From: JASHPR01 sp963833885
GTDB taxonomy: Bacteria > Actinomycetota > Actinomycetes > Streptosporangiales > Streptosporangiaceae
Length of the DNA stretch: 64,000 bases
Direction: 5' to 3'
Assembly: GCA_963833885.1 (NCBI GenBank)
Contig: CAWHZU010000019.1
Span: 558,001-622,000, forward strand
A program made the translations under genes and the position numbers. Within the stretch, counting starts at the first letter, position 1. The number at the start of each line of letters is the position of its first letter. This document shows, piece by piece, positions 9,650-17,706 of the stretch. The notes beneath the pieces are model-generated. The model worked only from the letters and a program-made list of their open reading frames with translations. It made no database searches and was not told where the DNA came from.

Positions 9650-10477
9650 TCACGGCCGGCGCGCCACCCCGCCGTACGACCACCGCGATCCGTCGCTGTC
9701 GGCCATATCGGGATCCTCGGCGCCCCACTCGCCGACGTAGGTCACCGCGGCCTCGGCGCCCTCATACGGGGGAACCAGCTCGAGACCGTCGAAGAACCGC
9801 TCCACCTCGGCCCTGCTACGCAGGTAGACCTGCTCGGTGGCGTTTGCGTAGATGGCCCGGATGGCCGCCGTGGCGGCGGGCGGCTTCTGGTCGGCGGTGA
9901 TGTGGCTCAGCGCCAGGTAACTGCCCGGGGCCAGCTCGGCCACGTACCGCGCGATCAGGCCGCGCGGGTCCGAGCCGTCGGACACGAAGTGCAGCACGGC
10001 CGTCATCAGCAGCCCGACCGGCTGGGCGAAGTCGATCAGCTCACGCGTCTGCGGGTGGTTCAGCACGCCGTCCGGGTCGCGCAGGTCCGCGGTGACGAAC
10101 CGGGTTTCCCCCGCGTCGACCAGCAGCGCGCTGGCGTGCACTCGGACCAGCGGGTCGTTGTCCACGTAGACGACGCGGGCCTCGCGGGTCGCCCGGTGCA
10201 CCGCCTGGTGGGTGTTGTTCTGGGTGGGCAGGCCGGATCCGATGTCGAGGAACTGGCGGATGCCGGCCGTCCCGGCCATCCAGAGCGCCGCGCGCTGATG
10301 GAACGCCCGGTTGGCCCACGCGGCATCGGCCAGCTCCGGCATTCGTGCCCGGATCCGCTCGGCGGCGTCCCGGTCTGCCCGGAAGTTGTTCGTGCCGCCC
10401 AGGTAGTAGTCGTAGAGCCGCGCCGGGCTCGGCGTGGCCGGGTCGATTCCGGGCGGGACCTGTTGGTCCTCTGTCAT
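9650..10477 (-). CDS. SAM-dependent methyltransferase (DUF574 / Methyltransf_19 type)
   Basis: A 275-aa protein of a family common in Streptomyces and relatives. N-terminal PSPARLYDYYLGGTNNFRAD, then the SAM-binding FLDIGSGLPTQNNTHQ and VVYVDNDPLVRVHA, and a later LMTAVLHFVSD segment are hallmarks. The substrate is unknown. ATG at 10477 follows GGAGGGGGC; the longer open frame is antisense to the polyprenyl synthase promoter region. Divergent from the polyprenyl synthase gene and 38 bp upstream of metF on the same strand, so it may be cotranscribed with metF. Confidence 0.9.
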   Translation of the reverse strand: MTEDQQVPPGIDPATPSPARLYDYYLGGTNNFRADRDAAERIRARMPELADAAWANRAFHQRAALWMAGTAGIRQFLDIGSGLPTQNNTHQAVHRATREARVVYVDNDPLVRVHASALLVDAGETRFVTADLRDPDGVLNHPQTRELIDFAQPVGLLMTAVLHFVSDGSDPRGLIARYVAELAPGSYLALSHITADQKPPAATAAIRAIYANATEQVYLRSRAEVERFFDGLELVPPYEGAEAAVTYVGEWGAEDPDMADSDGSRWSYGGVARRP

Positions 10478-10580
10478 GCCCCCTCCGCAGAGCAGTTGGC
10501 TATAAGCCTGACACAGCGCACCGGAATCACAACCCCGGCGGCCAGGCGCCCCGCCGCCGCCGCGGGCTAGTCTCGCCAGC

Positions 10581-11669
10581 ATGGCGACCAGCCGTGTCAG
10601 CAGCGCCGGCCTTCCCGAGATCCGGACCCGGGTGGGACGGGCGCTCGACGACTTCCTCGACCGCCAGCGCGGCGCGCTCGGCGCGATCGGCGCGGACATG
10701 CTGCCCTGGATGGACGCGATCACCGGGCTGCTGGCGACCGGGAAACGGCTCAGGCCGGCGTTCTGCTACTGGGGCTGGCGCGCCGCGGGCGGCGAGGACT
10801 GCCCGCAGATTTACGCCGCGGCCGCGGCGCTGGAACTGCTGCACGCGAGCGCGCTCGTGCACGACGACCTTATGGACGCCAGCGACACCCGGCGCGGCCA
10901 GCCGTCGGTGCACCGCAGGTTCGCCGCCGTGCACGCCGACGGCGGGTGGCGCGGGTCGGCGGACGCGTTCGGCGCCGGGGCGGCGATCCTCATCGGGGAT
11001 CTCCTGATGGCCTGGACCGATCAGCTGTTCACCGGCAGCGGGCTGCCGGCTGCCGGGCTGCGCCGGGGGCAGCCGGTGCTCGACGCCATGCGGGCCGAGC
11101 TGATCTGCGGCCAGTACCTTGACCTGCTCGGCCAGGCCGCCGGGGACGGGACGGTCGACAGCGCGCTGCGCGTGGTCAGGTTCAAGTCGGCCAAGTACAC
11201 GGTCGAGCGCCCGCTGCAGCTCGGCGCGGCGCTGGCCGCGCCGTGGCCCGCCGGTGACCCGGCGACCGAGCGGGCGTGCCGTGGCTACGGCATACCCGTC
11301 GGCGTCGCGTTCCAGCTCCGCGACGATGTGCTCGGGGTGTTTGGTGATCCCGCTCAGACCGGCAAGCCGGCCAGCGATGACCTGCGCGAAGGGAAACGGA
11401 CGGTGCTGGTGGCGATCGCGAGGGAGCGGGCCGGCGCCGCCGACCGCGAGCTGCTCGACCGGCTGCTCGGCGACCGGCTGCTCGACGACGCCGGGGCGAA
11501 GCAGATCCGCTCGATCCTCACCGAAACCGGCGCCTTGGCCGAGTGCGAGCTGATGATCGACTCCAGCGTCGCCGAGGCACTGGCCGCGCTCGAGCACGCG
11601 CCAATGACCGGCGAGGCCAAGCTGGCCCTCGCCGAGCTGGCGGTCATCGCGACCGCACGCAGCGACTGA
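10581..11669 (+). CDS. Polyprenyl (geranylgeranyl-type) diphosphate synthase
   Basis: Class I trans-isoprenyl diphosphate synthase, 362 aa. It has the first aspartate-rich motif DDLMD (95-99) in ASALVHDDLMDASDTRRG, the KRLRPAFCYWG isopentenyl-binding region, RFKSAKYTVERPLQLG and the second motif in QLRDDVLGVFGD. Product chain length cannot be read with confidence. The location corresponds to idsA2 (Rv2173) in the metF-idsA-Rv2175c-pknL neighbourhood of mycobacteria. It converges on the Rv2175c-like gene 5 bp away. Confidence 0.93.
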   Translation: MATSRVSSAGLPEIRTRVGRALDDFLDRQRGALGAIGADMLPWMDAITGLLATGKRLRPAFCYWGWRAAGGEDCPQIYAAAAALELLHASALVHDDLMDASDTRRGQPSVHRRFAAVHADGGWRGSADAFGAGAAILIGDLLMAWTDQLFTGSGLPAAGLRRGQPVLDAMRAELICGQYLDLLGQAAGDGTVDSALRVVRFKSAKYTVERPLQLGAALAAPWPAGDPATERACRGYGIPVGVAFQLRDDVLGVFGDPAQTGKPASDDLREGKRTVLVAIARERAGAADRELLDRLLGDRLLDDAGAKQIRSILTETGALAECELMIDSSVAEALAALEHAPMTGEAKLALAELAVIATARSD

Positions 11670-11674
11670 CCGGG

Positions 11675-12055
11675 TCAGTACGCGAGCGCCTGGGCCCGCC
11701 GGTTCACCTCTTTGGCGCGGTGCTCGGCGATCGCCTGGATCGGCGTGCCGGGCAGCGACTCGTCCGCGGTGAACAGCCAGCGCATTGCCTCTGCCTCATC
11801 GAATCCGCAGTCGAAGAGCAGGGTCAGCGTGCCGTGCAGGCCCCGGACGACCTGATCGCCGTCCAGGAACGCAGCGGGAACGCTGAACGCGCCGCTGGGG
11901 CGCTGGACCGCAAGCAACTTGCGGTCGCGGAGGAGTTGCTTGACCCGGCTCACTGGGAGCCCGAGCCGGTCAGCACACTCTGGGATGGTCAGCCAGTCAC
12001 CGACGATGGCGTCGGCCGGGGGGTCGATCTGTGCCACGTCTGAAGAGTTTCCCAC
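11675..12055 (-). CDS. Rv2175c-family DNA-binding protein
   Basis: A 126-aa protein with an N-terminal winged-helix-like region (DWLTIPECADRLGLPVSRVKQLLRD, RKLLAVQRP) and a C-terminal helical domain (VVRGLHGTLTLLFDCGFDEAEAMRWLF, GTPIQAI, HRAKEVNRRAQALAY) matching the Rv2175c family. M. tuberculosis Rv2175c is a DNA-binding substrate of kinase PknL, and a pknL-like gene lies 2.5 kb away here. The start is uncertain: GTG at 12055 or GTG at 12037; neither has a strong ribosome binding site. Confidence 0.85.
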   Translation of the reverse strand: MGNSSDVAQIDPPADAIVGDWLTIPECADRLGLPVSRVKQLLRDRKLLAVQRPSGAFSVPAAFLDGDQVVRGLHGTLTLLFDCGFDEAEAMRWLFTADESLPGTPIQAIAEHRAKEVNRRAQALAY

Positions 12056-12111
12056 AATGGGGCTCTCGTCAAACACCGCCGAAGACCCGGCCACCTGCTG
12101 GTCACGTCCGC

Positions 12112-12135
12112 GGCCTCGATGACACCATCGAGGCC
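12112..12135. promoter_or_regulatory. 10-bp inverted repeat between divergent genes
   Basis: GGCCTCGATG / ACAC / CATCGAGGCC, perfect arms with a 4-bp centre, between the Rv2175c-like gene (minus) and the LD-carboxypeptidase gene (plus, starting 27 bp later). Could be an operator or an mRNA hairpin; the binding partner is unknown. Confidence 0.5.
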
Positions 12136-12161
12136 CACTCTGGAATGGGAGCCCCGCACCG

Positions 12162-13442
12162 ATGATGCCTTCGGACGCTGGCACGCGATCTGCCGATCTC
12201 ACCCGGCCCCCGGCGCTCCGGGCGGGCGACCGGGTTGCAGTGCTGTCGGTCAGCAGCCCGGCCCCGCCCGCCCAGCTCGAGATGGGCCTTGACGTGCTGC
12301 GGTTCGCCGGGCTCGACCCGGTGCTCTACCCGTCAGCCCGCGATCAGGGCAGCATGCGCCGCTACCTGGCCGGGGACGACCGGATGCGCGCGGCCGATCT
12401 CAGGGCCGCGCTGAGCGACCCCACCATCGCGGGCATCGTCTTCGCCATCGGCGGCTCCGGTGCGCAGCGCACCCTGGAGGCCATGGACTGGGACGGCCTC
12501 GCCGGGCTGCCGCCGAAGGTGCTGGCCGGCTACTCGGACGTGACGGCCGTGCTCGAGGCGGTGGCCAGCAAGCTCGGCTGGGCCTCGCTGCTGAGCCCGA
12601 ACCTCGTGTCGTCCGGCGCGGCCATCCACTACTCGTTCGGCTCGATGCTCCGATCGCTGATGCACCCGGAGCAGGCCACCGAGATCCGCTATCAGATGGC
12701 CACGCGGCTGGTGGGCGGAACCGCGAGCGGCGTGACGCTCGGCGGCAACCTGACGCTGCTGACGTCGTCGCTCGGCACCGACACGTCGTGGCCGGCCTGG
12801 GGCGGCATCCTGCTCGTCGAGGAAAAGAACGAGGCCGAGTACCGGCTGGACCGCATGCTCACGCAGTTGCGCCGGTCCGGCTACCTGGACGGCGTCGCCG
12901 GGATCGTGGCCGGGACGTTCACCGGCTGCGGCGAACCAGCGGCCGTCGAGGAGATCCTGGCCGAGCGGCTCGGCGGTCTCGGGGTGCCGATGATCGCCTG
13001 GGCGAACGTCGGCCACGGCGGTTACTTTCAGGCCTTCCCGATCGGGGTCGCGGCCGAGCTAGACGCCGACAGCGCGACGCTGCGCCTGCTCGAGCCGCCG
13101 CTGCTGCCCGCCCAGGGCTCGTTACCTGTCACGATCACGGAAACCTGGCCGGCGCGCACCGGTCAGCCGGTAACGGCGTCGCGCAACGGCGCCTGCGGGT
13201 CACCCAGCCGGGCCGCGTCGACCGTGGTCCCCGCCTGGATGACGCGCCGGCCCTGGGCGAGGTCCCGCGGTGAGTTCACCGCCAGCAGCGCCACCAGCAG
13301 GTCGCCCGCCAGCCAGCACGCCGACCACTGCCGCGCCGCCGGGTCGCCGCGCAGCAGCATCCGGTCGGCAGCGCCGTGGAAGCCGATGTACTGGACCATC
13401 CGCCCGAACTGCTCGGACCAGAAATACGGAACGGGGTCGTAG
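12162..13442 (+). CDS. LD-carboxypeptidase (S66 family) with antisense C-terminal extension
   Basis: Cleaves the L,D-bond of peptidoglycan tetrapeptides during recycling. The S66 catalytic features are visible: Ser in LAGYSDVTAVLEAV, Glu in GGILLVEEKNEAEYRLDRML, His in ANVGHGGYFQAFPIG. The family core ends near residue 316 (about nt 13110). The frame has no stop until 13442, adding roughly 110 Ser/Arg-rich residues encoded antisense to the reductase C-terminus (overlap 13163-13442). The core call is firm; whether the tail is translated or reflects a lost stop is unclear. No signal peptide, so probably cytoplasmic. Confidence 0.88.
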   Translation: MMPSDAGTRSADLTRPPALRAGDRVAVLSVSSPAPPAQLEMGLDVLRFAGLDPVLYPSARDQGSMRRYLAGDDRMRAADLRAALSDPTIAGIVFAIGGSGAQRTLEAMDWDGLAGLPPKVLAGYSDVTAVLEAVASKLGWASLLSPNLVSSGAAIHYSFGSMLRSLMHPEQATEIRYQMATRLVGGTASGVTLGGNLTLLTSSLGTDTSWPAWGGILLVEEKNEAEYRLDRMLTQLRRSGYLDGVAGIVAGTFTGCGEPAAVEEILAERLGGLGVPMIAWANVGHGGYFQAFPIGVAAELDADSATLRLLEPPLLPAQGSLPVTITETWPARTGQPVTASRNGACGSPSRAASTVVPAWMTRRPWARSRGEFTASSATSRSPASQHADHCRAAGSPRSSIRSAAPWKPMYWTIRPNCSDQKYGTGS

Positions 13443-14359
13443 GCCTCGGCGCCGCCGAGCAGGTTCACCGCGGCCACCGCCGGCGCGCGCAGTGCCACGT
13501 CCCAGTGCTCGAACCGCAGCCTGCGCCGGTACCGCAGCGACCAGAACGCCATGCAGTCGCCGACCGCGAACACCCCCGGCAGCGAGGTGCGCAGCTGCTC
13601 GTCGGCGGCGACCCCGTTGTCGATCGCGATGCCGGACCCGTCCAGCCAGCCGACCTCCGGCCGCACCCCCACCGCCGTGACGACCTCGTCGGCCGGCAGC
13701 CACCCGCCGCCGGCCAGCGCCAGGCCGCCCGGCTCGACGGACGCCACCTGCTGGCCGAGCCGGAGCTCGACGCCGGCCTCGGCGTACCACGGGGCGGTCA
13801 GCGCGCCGAGCTGTGCGCCGAGCGCTGCGGCCAGCGGCGCCGGCGCGGCCTCGAGCACGGTCACCTCGCAGCCTCCGGCCGCCGCCGCTGTCGCGAGCTC
13901 GGCGCCGATCCAGCCGGCGCCGACGATCGCCAGCCGCAGCCCAGGGCGCAGCAGCGCCCGCAGCGCCAGCGCATCGTCCATCGTGCGCAGGAACCGCTGC
14001 CTGCCGCCGCCCGGCAGGCCCACCGGCGTGGCCCCGGTAGCCAGCACCAGGCGGTCAAACCGGTGCTCGGCCCGGCCGGCCCGCAGCACGCCGTCGTCCA
14101 GGCCGGTCGCCGCCTGGCCGAGGCACAGCTCTACATCGAGCGTGTCCAGATCGTCACGTAGCGTAGTATCGTCCAGGTCGCCAATCATGAGCCGCTTGGA
14201 CAGCGGCGGCCGGTCGTACGGCGGCCGTGACTCGGCGCCCACCAGCGTCACCGCGCCTGCGTATCCAGCGGCCCTGAGCTCCTCGATCGTGCGCAGGCCG
14301 GCCAGCCCGGCGCCTGCCACCACGATCCGCTCCGGGCTGGCCGAGCTCGCCGGGATCAT
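13163..14359 (-). CDS. FAD-dependent ferredoxin/rubredoxin-reductase-type oxidoreductase
   Basis: A 398-aa pyridine nucleotide-disulphide oxidoreductase. FAD-binding ERIVVAGAGLAGLRTIEELRA at the N-terminus, SRPPYDRPPLSKRLM, the NAD(P)H Rossmann motif LAIVGAGWIGAELATAAA, VFAVGDC, and a C-terminal domain (VPYFWSEQFGRMVQYIG, SPRDLAQGRRVI) typical of reductases for ferredoxins in oxygenase systems. No ferredoxin or P450 gene is adjacent, so the partner is unknown. ATG at 14359 is chosen because GAGGTGGGAC precedes it. Its 3' 280 bp overlap the convergent LD-carboxypeptidase frame. Divergent from pknL. Confidence 0.92.
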   Translation of the reverse strand: MIPASSASPERIVVAGAGLAGLRTIEELRAAGYAGAVTLVGAESRPPYDRPPLSKRLMIGDLDDTTLRDDLDTLDVELCLGQAATGLDDGVLRAGRAEHRFDRLVLATGATPVGLPGGGRQRFLRTMDDALALRALLRPGLRLAIVGAGWIGAELATAAAAGGCEVTVLEAAPAPLAAALGAQLGALTAPWYAEAGVELRLGQQVASVEPGGLALAGGGWLPADEVVTAVGVRPEVGWLDGSGIAIDNGVAADEQLRTSLPGVFAVGDCMAFWSLRYRRRLRFEHWDVALRAPAVAAVNLLGGAEAYDPVPYFWSEQFGRMVQYIGFHGAADRMLLRGDPAARQWSACWLAGDLLVALLAVNSPRDLAQGRRVIQAGTTVDAARLGDPQAPLRDAVTG

Positions 14360-14507
14360 GTCCCACCTCGCATCCCCGGGCCGTCGTCTGCCCAGGCAGG
14401 CTACTATGACCACGTTTCGCGACAGGACCGTCACCAGCAGCTATCGATCGGCCGCTGCGCCGCTGTTAGCCGCGCATGGACGCGTATCGGCCCTTACACT
14501 GCTCCCG

Positions 14508-16583
14508 ATGGACACCACGCTCTCCCGCCTTCAAGCCGGGCAACTGCTCGACGGCAGGTACCGGGTGGGCTCGTGGATTGCCCGTGGCGGCATGGCAACG
14601 GTCTACCTGGGCACCGACACCAAGCTGGACCGCACGGTCGCGCTGAAAGTCGCCCACGCGGAACTGGCCCACGATCCCGACTTCGTCCGCCGGTTCACCG
14701 GCGAGGCGCTGTCCGTGGCGCGGCTGTCCAGCCCGAACGTCGTCGGAGTCTACGATCAGGGCAGCCACGCAGGCCTGCCGTACCTGGTCATGGAGTACGT
14801 TCCCGGCCAGACGCTGCGCGAGCTGATGCGTGCCCGCGGCAGGCTCGAGCCGCGCGAGGCGCTCGACATCATCAGCGGGGTGCTGGCCGGCCTGGCCGCC
14901 GCGCACGAGGCCGGCATCGTGCACCGTGACGTCAAGCCGGAGAACGTCCTGCTCGGCGGCGGCAACGTCATCAAGGTCGCGGACTTCGGGCTGGCCAGGG
15001 CGGCGTCACGGGCCAGCCACACCCAGACCGGCATGCTCATCGGGACCGCCGCCTACCTCGCGCCCGAGCAGGTGGCGCGCAGCGTCTCAGACTCCCGCAC
15101 CGACGTGTACGCGGCCGGCGTGATGCTGTTCGAGATGCTCACCGGCGTGCAGCCGCACACCGGCGAGACCCCGCTCGCCGTGGCCCACAAGCACGTCAGC
15201 GACGTGGTGCCGCCCCCGTCCAGCGTGGTGCCCGGCCTGCCCCCGTCGCTGGACGCACTCGTGGCCCTGGCCACGAACCGGGATCCCGACCTCCGGCCCG
15301 GCGACGCCGGCCAGTTCCTGCAGGTGATTTCGGATGCCCGCAGCGGGCTGCCGGTCGGCGGGCCCGCCGACCCGCCGCACGGTCAGCTGCTGCCGGCCCC
15401 GCCGTCACGGGTCAGCGGTCCCGTGCCATCGGTGGATCCGGCCGGGTTCCCGTGGTTCGACGAGAACAACGCCCCCACCGGCTACGGCCAGCCAGGCAGC
15501 GGGTTCAGCCCGATGCCGGGCAACGCGTACAGCCCCGTTCCCGCCGTCCCGGCGAACGCGAACCACACTCTGATCGTGCCTGCCGGCGGGGGCGGCTACG
15601 ACGGTGTGCCCTACGGCGGCACGCCTTACTCCGAGGGCGACGGGCCCGCCTACCCGGCGCGGCGGGGGAACAAGTTCCGCCGCGCCGAGCCGGTGCTGCA
15701 GCGCTGGCTGTTCAGCCGCAGGTTCGTCTACCTGAGCCTGGGCATCGCCGCCGCGGTGATCATCGGCCTTGTCGCCTGGTGGGTCACTGACGGGCAGTTC
15801 GCCACCGTGCCCCAGGTAACCGGCATGGCGGTCGGCACCGCACGCTCCGAGCTGCAGAACCTCGGCTTCACCGTGAAGGTCGGCCAGGGTGAGCACAGCA
15901 ACACGGTCGCCAAGGGCGACGTAGCGGCGACGGACCCCGGGAGCGGCACCAGCGCCAAGCGGGGCGCCACGGTGACGCTCATCGAGTCCACCGGCCCGGT
16001 CATGATCGGCGTCCCGCAGGTGACCGGGCTGACTGAGGCCGCCGCCCAGGCCGAGCTGAAAAAAGCGGGCCTGACCCCAGGGTCGGTGACCACGGCCGCG
16101 TCGGACACCATCCCGGTCGGCGTCGTCATCAGCACGAACCCGGTGGCAGGCACCTCCTGGCCACAGGCCAAGCCGGTCGGCATCACGGTCAGCGCCGGAC
16201 CGCCGCTGCCGAACTTCGTCGGCCAGCAGTTCTCCGCCGCGCAGGGCGAGGCGCAGTCCGGCGGGTACCAGCTGCAGCAGCAGACGGTGTCGAACAGCGC
16301 GGCACAGGGGACGATCGTCGGCCAGTCGCCAGGGGCGGGCAGCCCGATCACCAAGGGCGAGGTCGTGACCGTGCAGGTCTCCAACGGGCCGCCCGAGGTC
16401 AGCATCCCGGACGTGGTGGGCATGAATGTGCGCCAGGCGACGCAGGAGCTGCAGCAGGCGGGCTTCCAGGTCACCGTCACTAAGGGCGTCTTCGGGGGCG
16501 GCACCGTGTCGACCGAGTCCCCCACCGGGCAGGCACCCAAGGGCAGCACGATCACCCTCGCCACGGGGATCAGCTTCCCCTAG
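14508..16583 (+). CDS. pknL: Membrane Ser/Thr protein kinase PknL-like, with PASTA repeats
   Basis: A 691-aa receptor-type kinase. The cytoplasmic kinase domain (residues about 18-280) has the glycine loop IARGGMATVY, Lys47, catalytic HRDVKPEN (139-146), DFG at 159-161 and APEQ. A Pro/Gly-rich linker leads to a single membrane span around 405-425 (FVYLSLGIAAAVIIGLVAWW), followed by four extracellular PASTA repeats (VPQVTGMAV, VPQVTGLTE, LPNFVGQQF, IPDVVGMNV) that sense peptidoglycan fragments or lipid II. Start ATG at 14508 begins the conserved region. Mycobacterial PknL lacks PASTA domains, so assignment rests on context (Rv2172c-Rv2176 order) as well as the kinase. Confidence 0.93.
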   Translation: MDTTLSRLQAGQLLDGRYRVGSWIARGGMATVYLGTDTKLDRTVALKVAHAELAHDPDFVRRFTGEALSVARLSSPNVVGVYDQGSHAGLPYLVMEYVPGQTLRELMRARGRLEPREALDIISGVLAGLAAAHEAGIVHRDVKPENVLLGGGNVIKVADFGLARAASRASHTQTGMLIGTAAYLAPEQVARSVSDSRTDVYAAGVMLFEMLTGVQPHTGETPLAVAHKHVSDVVPPPSSVVPGLPPSLDALVALATNRDPDLRPGDAGQFLQVISDARSGLPVGGPADPPHGQLLPAPPSRVSGPVPSVDPAGFPWFDENNAPTGYGQPGSGFSPMPGNAYSPVPAVPANANHTLIVPAGGGGYDGVPYGGTPYSEGDGPAYPARRGNKFRRAEPVLQRWLFSRRFVYLSLGIAAAVIIGLVAWWVTDGQFATVPQVTGMAVGTARSELQNLGFTVKVGQGEHSNTVAKGDVAATDPGSGTSAKRGATVTLIESTGPVMIGVPQVTGLTEAAAQAELKKAGLTPGSVTTAASDTIPVGVVISTNPVAGTSWPQAKPVGITVSAGPPLPNFVGQQFSAAQGEAQSGGYQLQQQTVSNSAAQGTIVGQSPGAGSPITKGEVVTVQVSNGPPEVSIPDVVGMNVRQATQELQQAGFQVTVTKGVFGGGTVSTESPTGQAPKGSTITLATGISFP

Positions 16584-16610
16584 TCCGCACCGGCCGTTCG
16601 GCGCGCACGG

Positions 16611-17375
16611 TCAGAGTGGCGGGCCCTCATCCGGCAGTTCCTGATACGAGTACCGCTGCTCACGCCACGGGTCGGCGATGTTGTGGTAGCCGCGCTCCTC
16701 CCAGAAGCCCCTGCGGTCGCAGGTCAGGTACTCGATGGCGCGGATCCACTTCACGCTCTTCCAGGCGTAGCGGGACGGGACCACGAGCCGCAGCGGGTAG
16801 CCGTGCTCGGGGGTGAGCTCGGCGCCGTTGCGGTGGGTGGCGAGCAGCGTGTCGTCGGCGGCGAAGTCGTCGATCGTCAGGTTGGCGCTGTAGCCGTAGT
16901 CGGCCCAGACCATGACGTGCGTCACAGCGTCGGCGGGAGGCGCGGCGCGCAGCAGCTCGGCCGCTGCGATGCCCTCCCAGGCGACCTCGGGAATCGTGAA
17001 CTTCGTCACGCAGTGGAAGTCCGCAACGACCCGGCAGCGCGGCAGGCTGCCGATCTCGTCCCAGCTCCACCGGTGCTCGCGCCCCGACTCGGTCGCGCCC
17101 GACACGCGCAGGTCCCAGGTGCCGGGATGGAACTTGGGAACCGGTCCGTAGTGCAGCGCCGGCCACGCCTTCGGGACGTACTGACCCGGCGGAAGGGCGT
17201 GCTCGGGCGCGGCCTCCGGTACCTGCTGCGCCTCCGGCACCTGCTGCGCCGCGGCCAGCGGCTGTGCGCCGTTGGCCGGTGCCTGCGTGCCGGTCACCGG
17301 CCGCAGCAGCGCGGCAAGGCTGACCGAGGTCTGCGGCACACTGACCTGCCGCGCACTGGTCTCCGGATGCCTCAT
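16611..17375 (-). CDS. Sulfite-oxidase-type molybdopterin oxidoreductase
   Basis: A 254-aa protein with the oxidoreductase molybdopterin-binding domain: WDLRVSG, WSWDEIGSLPRCRVVADFHCVTKF with the putative molybdenum-ligand Cys in FHCVTKF, VMVWADYGYSANL, EHGYPLRLVVPSRYAWKSVKWI and a C-terminal EYLTCDRRGFWEERGYHN. No Tat signal is seen, so it is probably cytoplasmic. The substrate is unknown. The N-terminal 60 residues are Gln/Ala/Pro-rich and poorly conserved, so the ATG at 17375 is tentative (GGAG lies 14 nt upstream). Confidence 0.88.
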   Translation of the reverse strand: MRHPETSARQVSVPQTSVSLAALLRPVTGTQAPANGAQPLAAAQQVPEAQQVPEAAPEHALPPGQYVPKAWPALHYGPVPKFHPGTWDLRVSGATESGREHRWSWDEIGSLPRCRVVADFHCVTKFTIPEVAWEGIAAAELLRAAPPADAVTHVMVWADYGYSANLTIDDFAADDTLLATHRNGAELTPEHGYPLRLVVPSRYAWKSVKWIRAIEYLTCDRRGFWEERGYHNIADPWREQRYSYQELPDEGPPL

Positions 17376-17556
17376 TACCGGCTGACCTGCTCCTTCCCGC
17401 ACCGCGCCGTCGTGACGCTGCGCACCGGCCCCTTGCCCACAGGTGGAGCTATCTTGCCACCCCGCTCCGAGGACCTCACCGCGCACCCGGCGCGTGCCCC
17501 GCCCTGGGGGCTTTGCGGTATTCGCGGCCTGTCCCGCCCCGCGACTTTGGGGGGTG

Positions 17557-17576
17557 CGCGGGGGGTACCCCCCGCG
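17557..17576. promoter_or_regulatory. 20-bp perfect palindrome
   Basis: CGCGGGGGGTACCCCCCGCG in the divergent spacer (17376-17706) between the molybdopterin gene and the PPOX gene. Perfect two-fold symmetry suggests an operator for a dimeric regulator, or an mRNA hairpin just upstream of the PPOX gene. The rest of the 331-bp spacer contains the start-less 5' extension of the PPOX frame (17608-17706) and no other gene. Confidence 0.55.
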
Positions 17577-17706
17577 GGAGAGTTAAGCTGCGCCGCGTGC
17601 GCCATGAGTACTGGTTGCTGCCCGGCAACCCCGACCAACCTGGCCAGCGCTGAAGCTCACCGAGCACGAAGCGCGGCGGCTGCTCGCCACATCCCCGGTC
17701 GCGAGG

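Noticed and set aside
13551..14507. N-terminal extension of the PknL frame
   Set aside because: Antisense to the FAD reductase; kinase homology starts at the ATG at 14508.
17597..17653. 18-codon frame upstream of the PPOX gene as a leader peptide
   Set aside because: GTG has no well-placed ribosome binding site and no attenuator-like codon bias; kept only as one explanation for the missing start.
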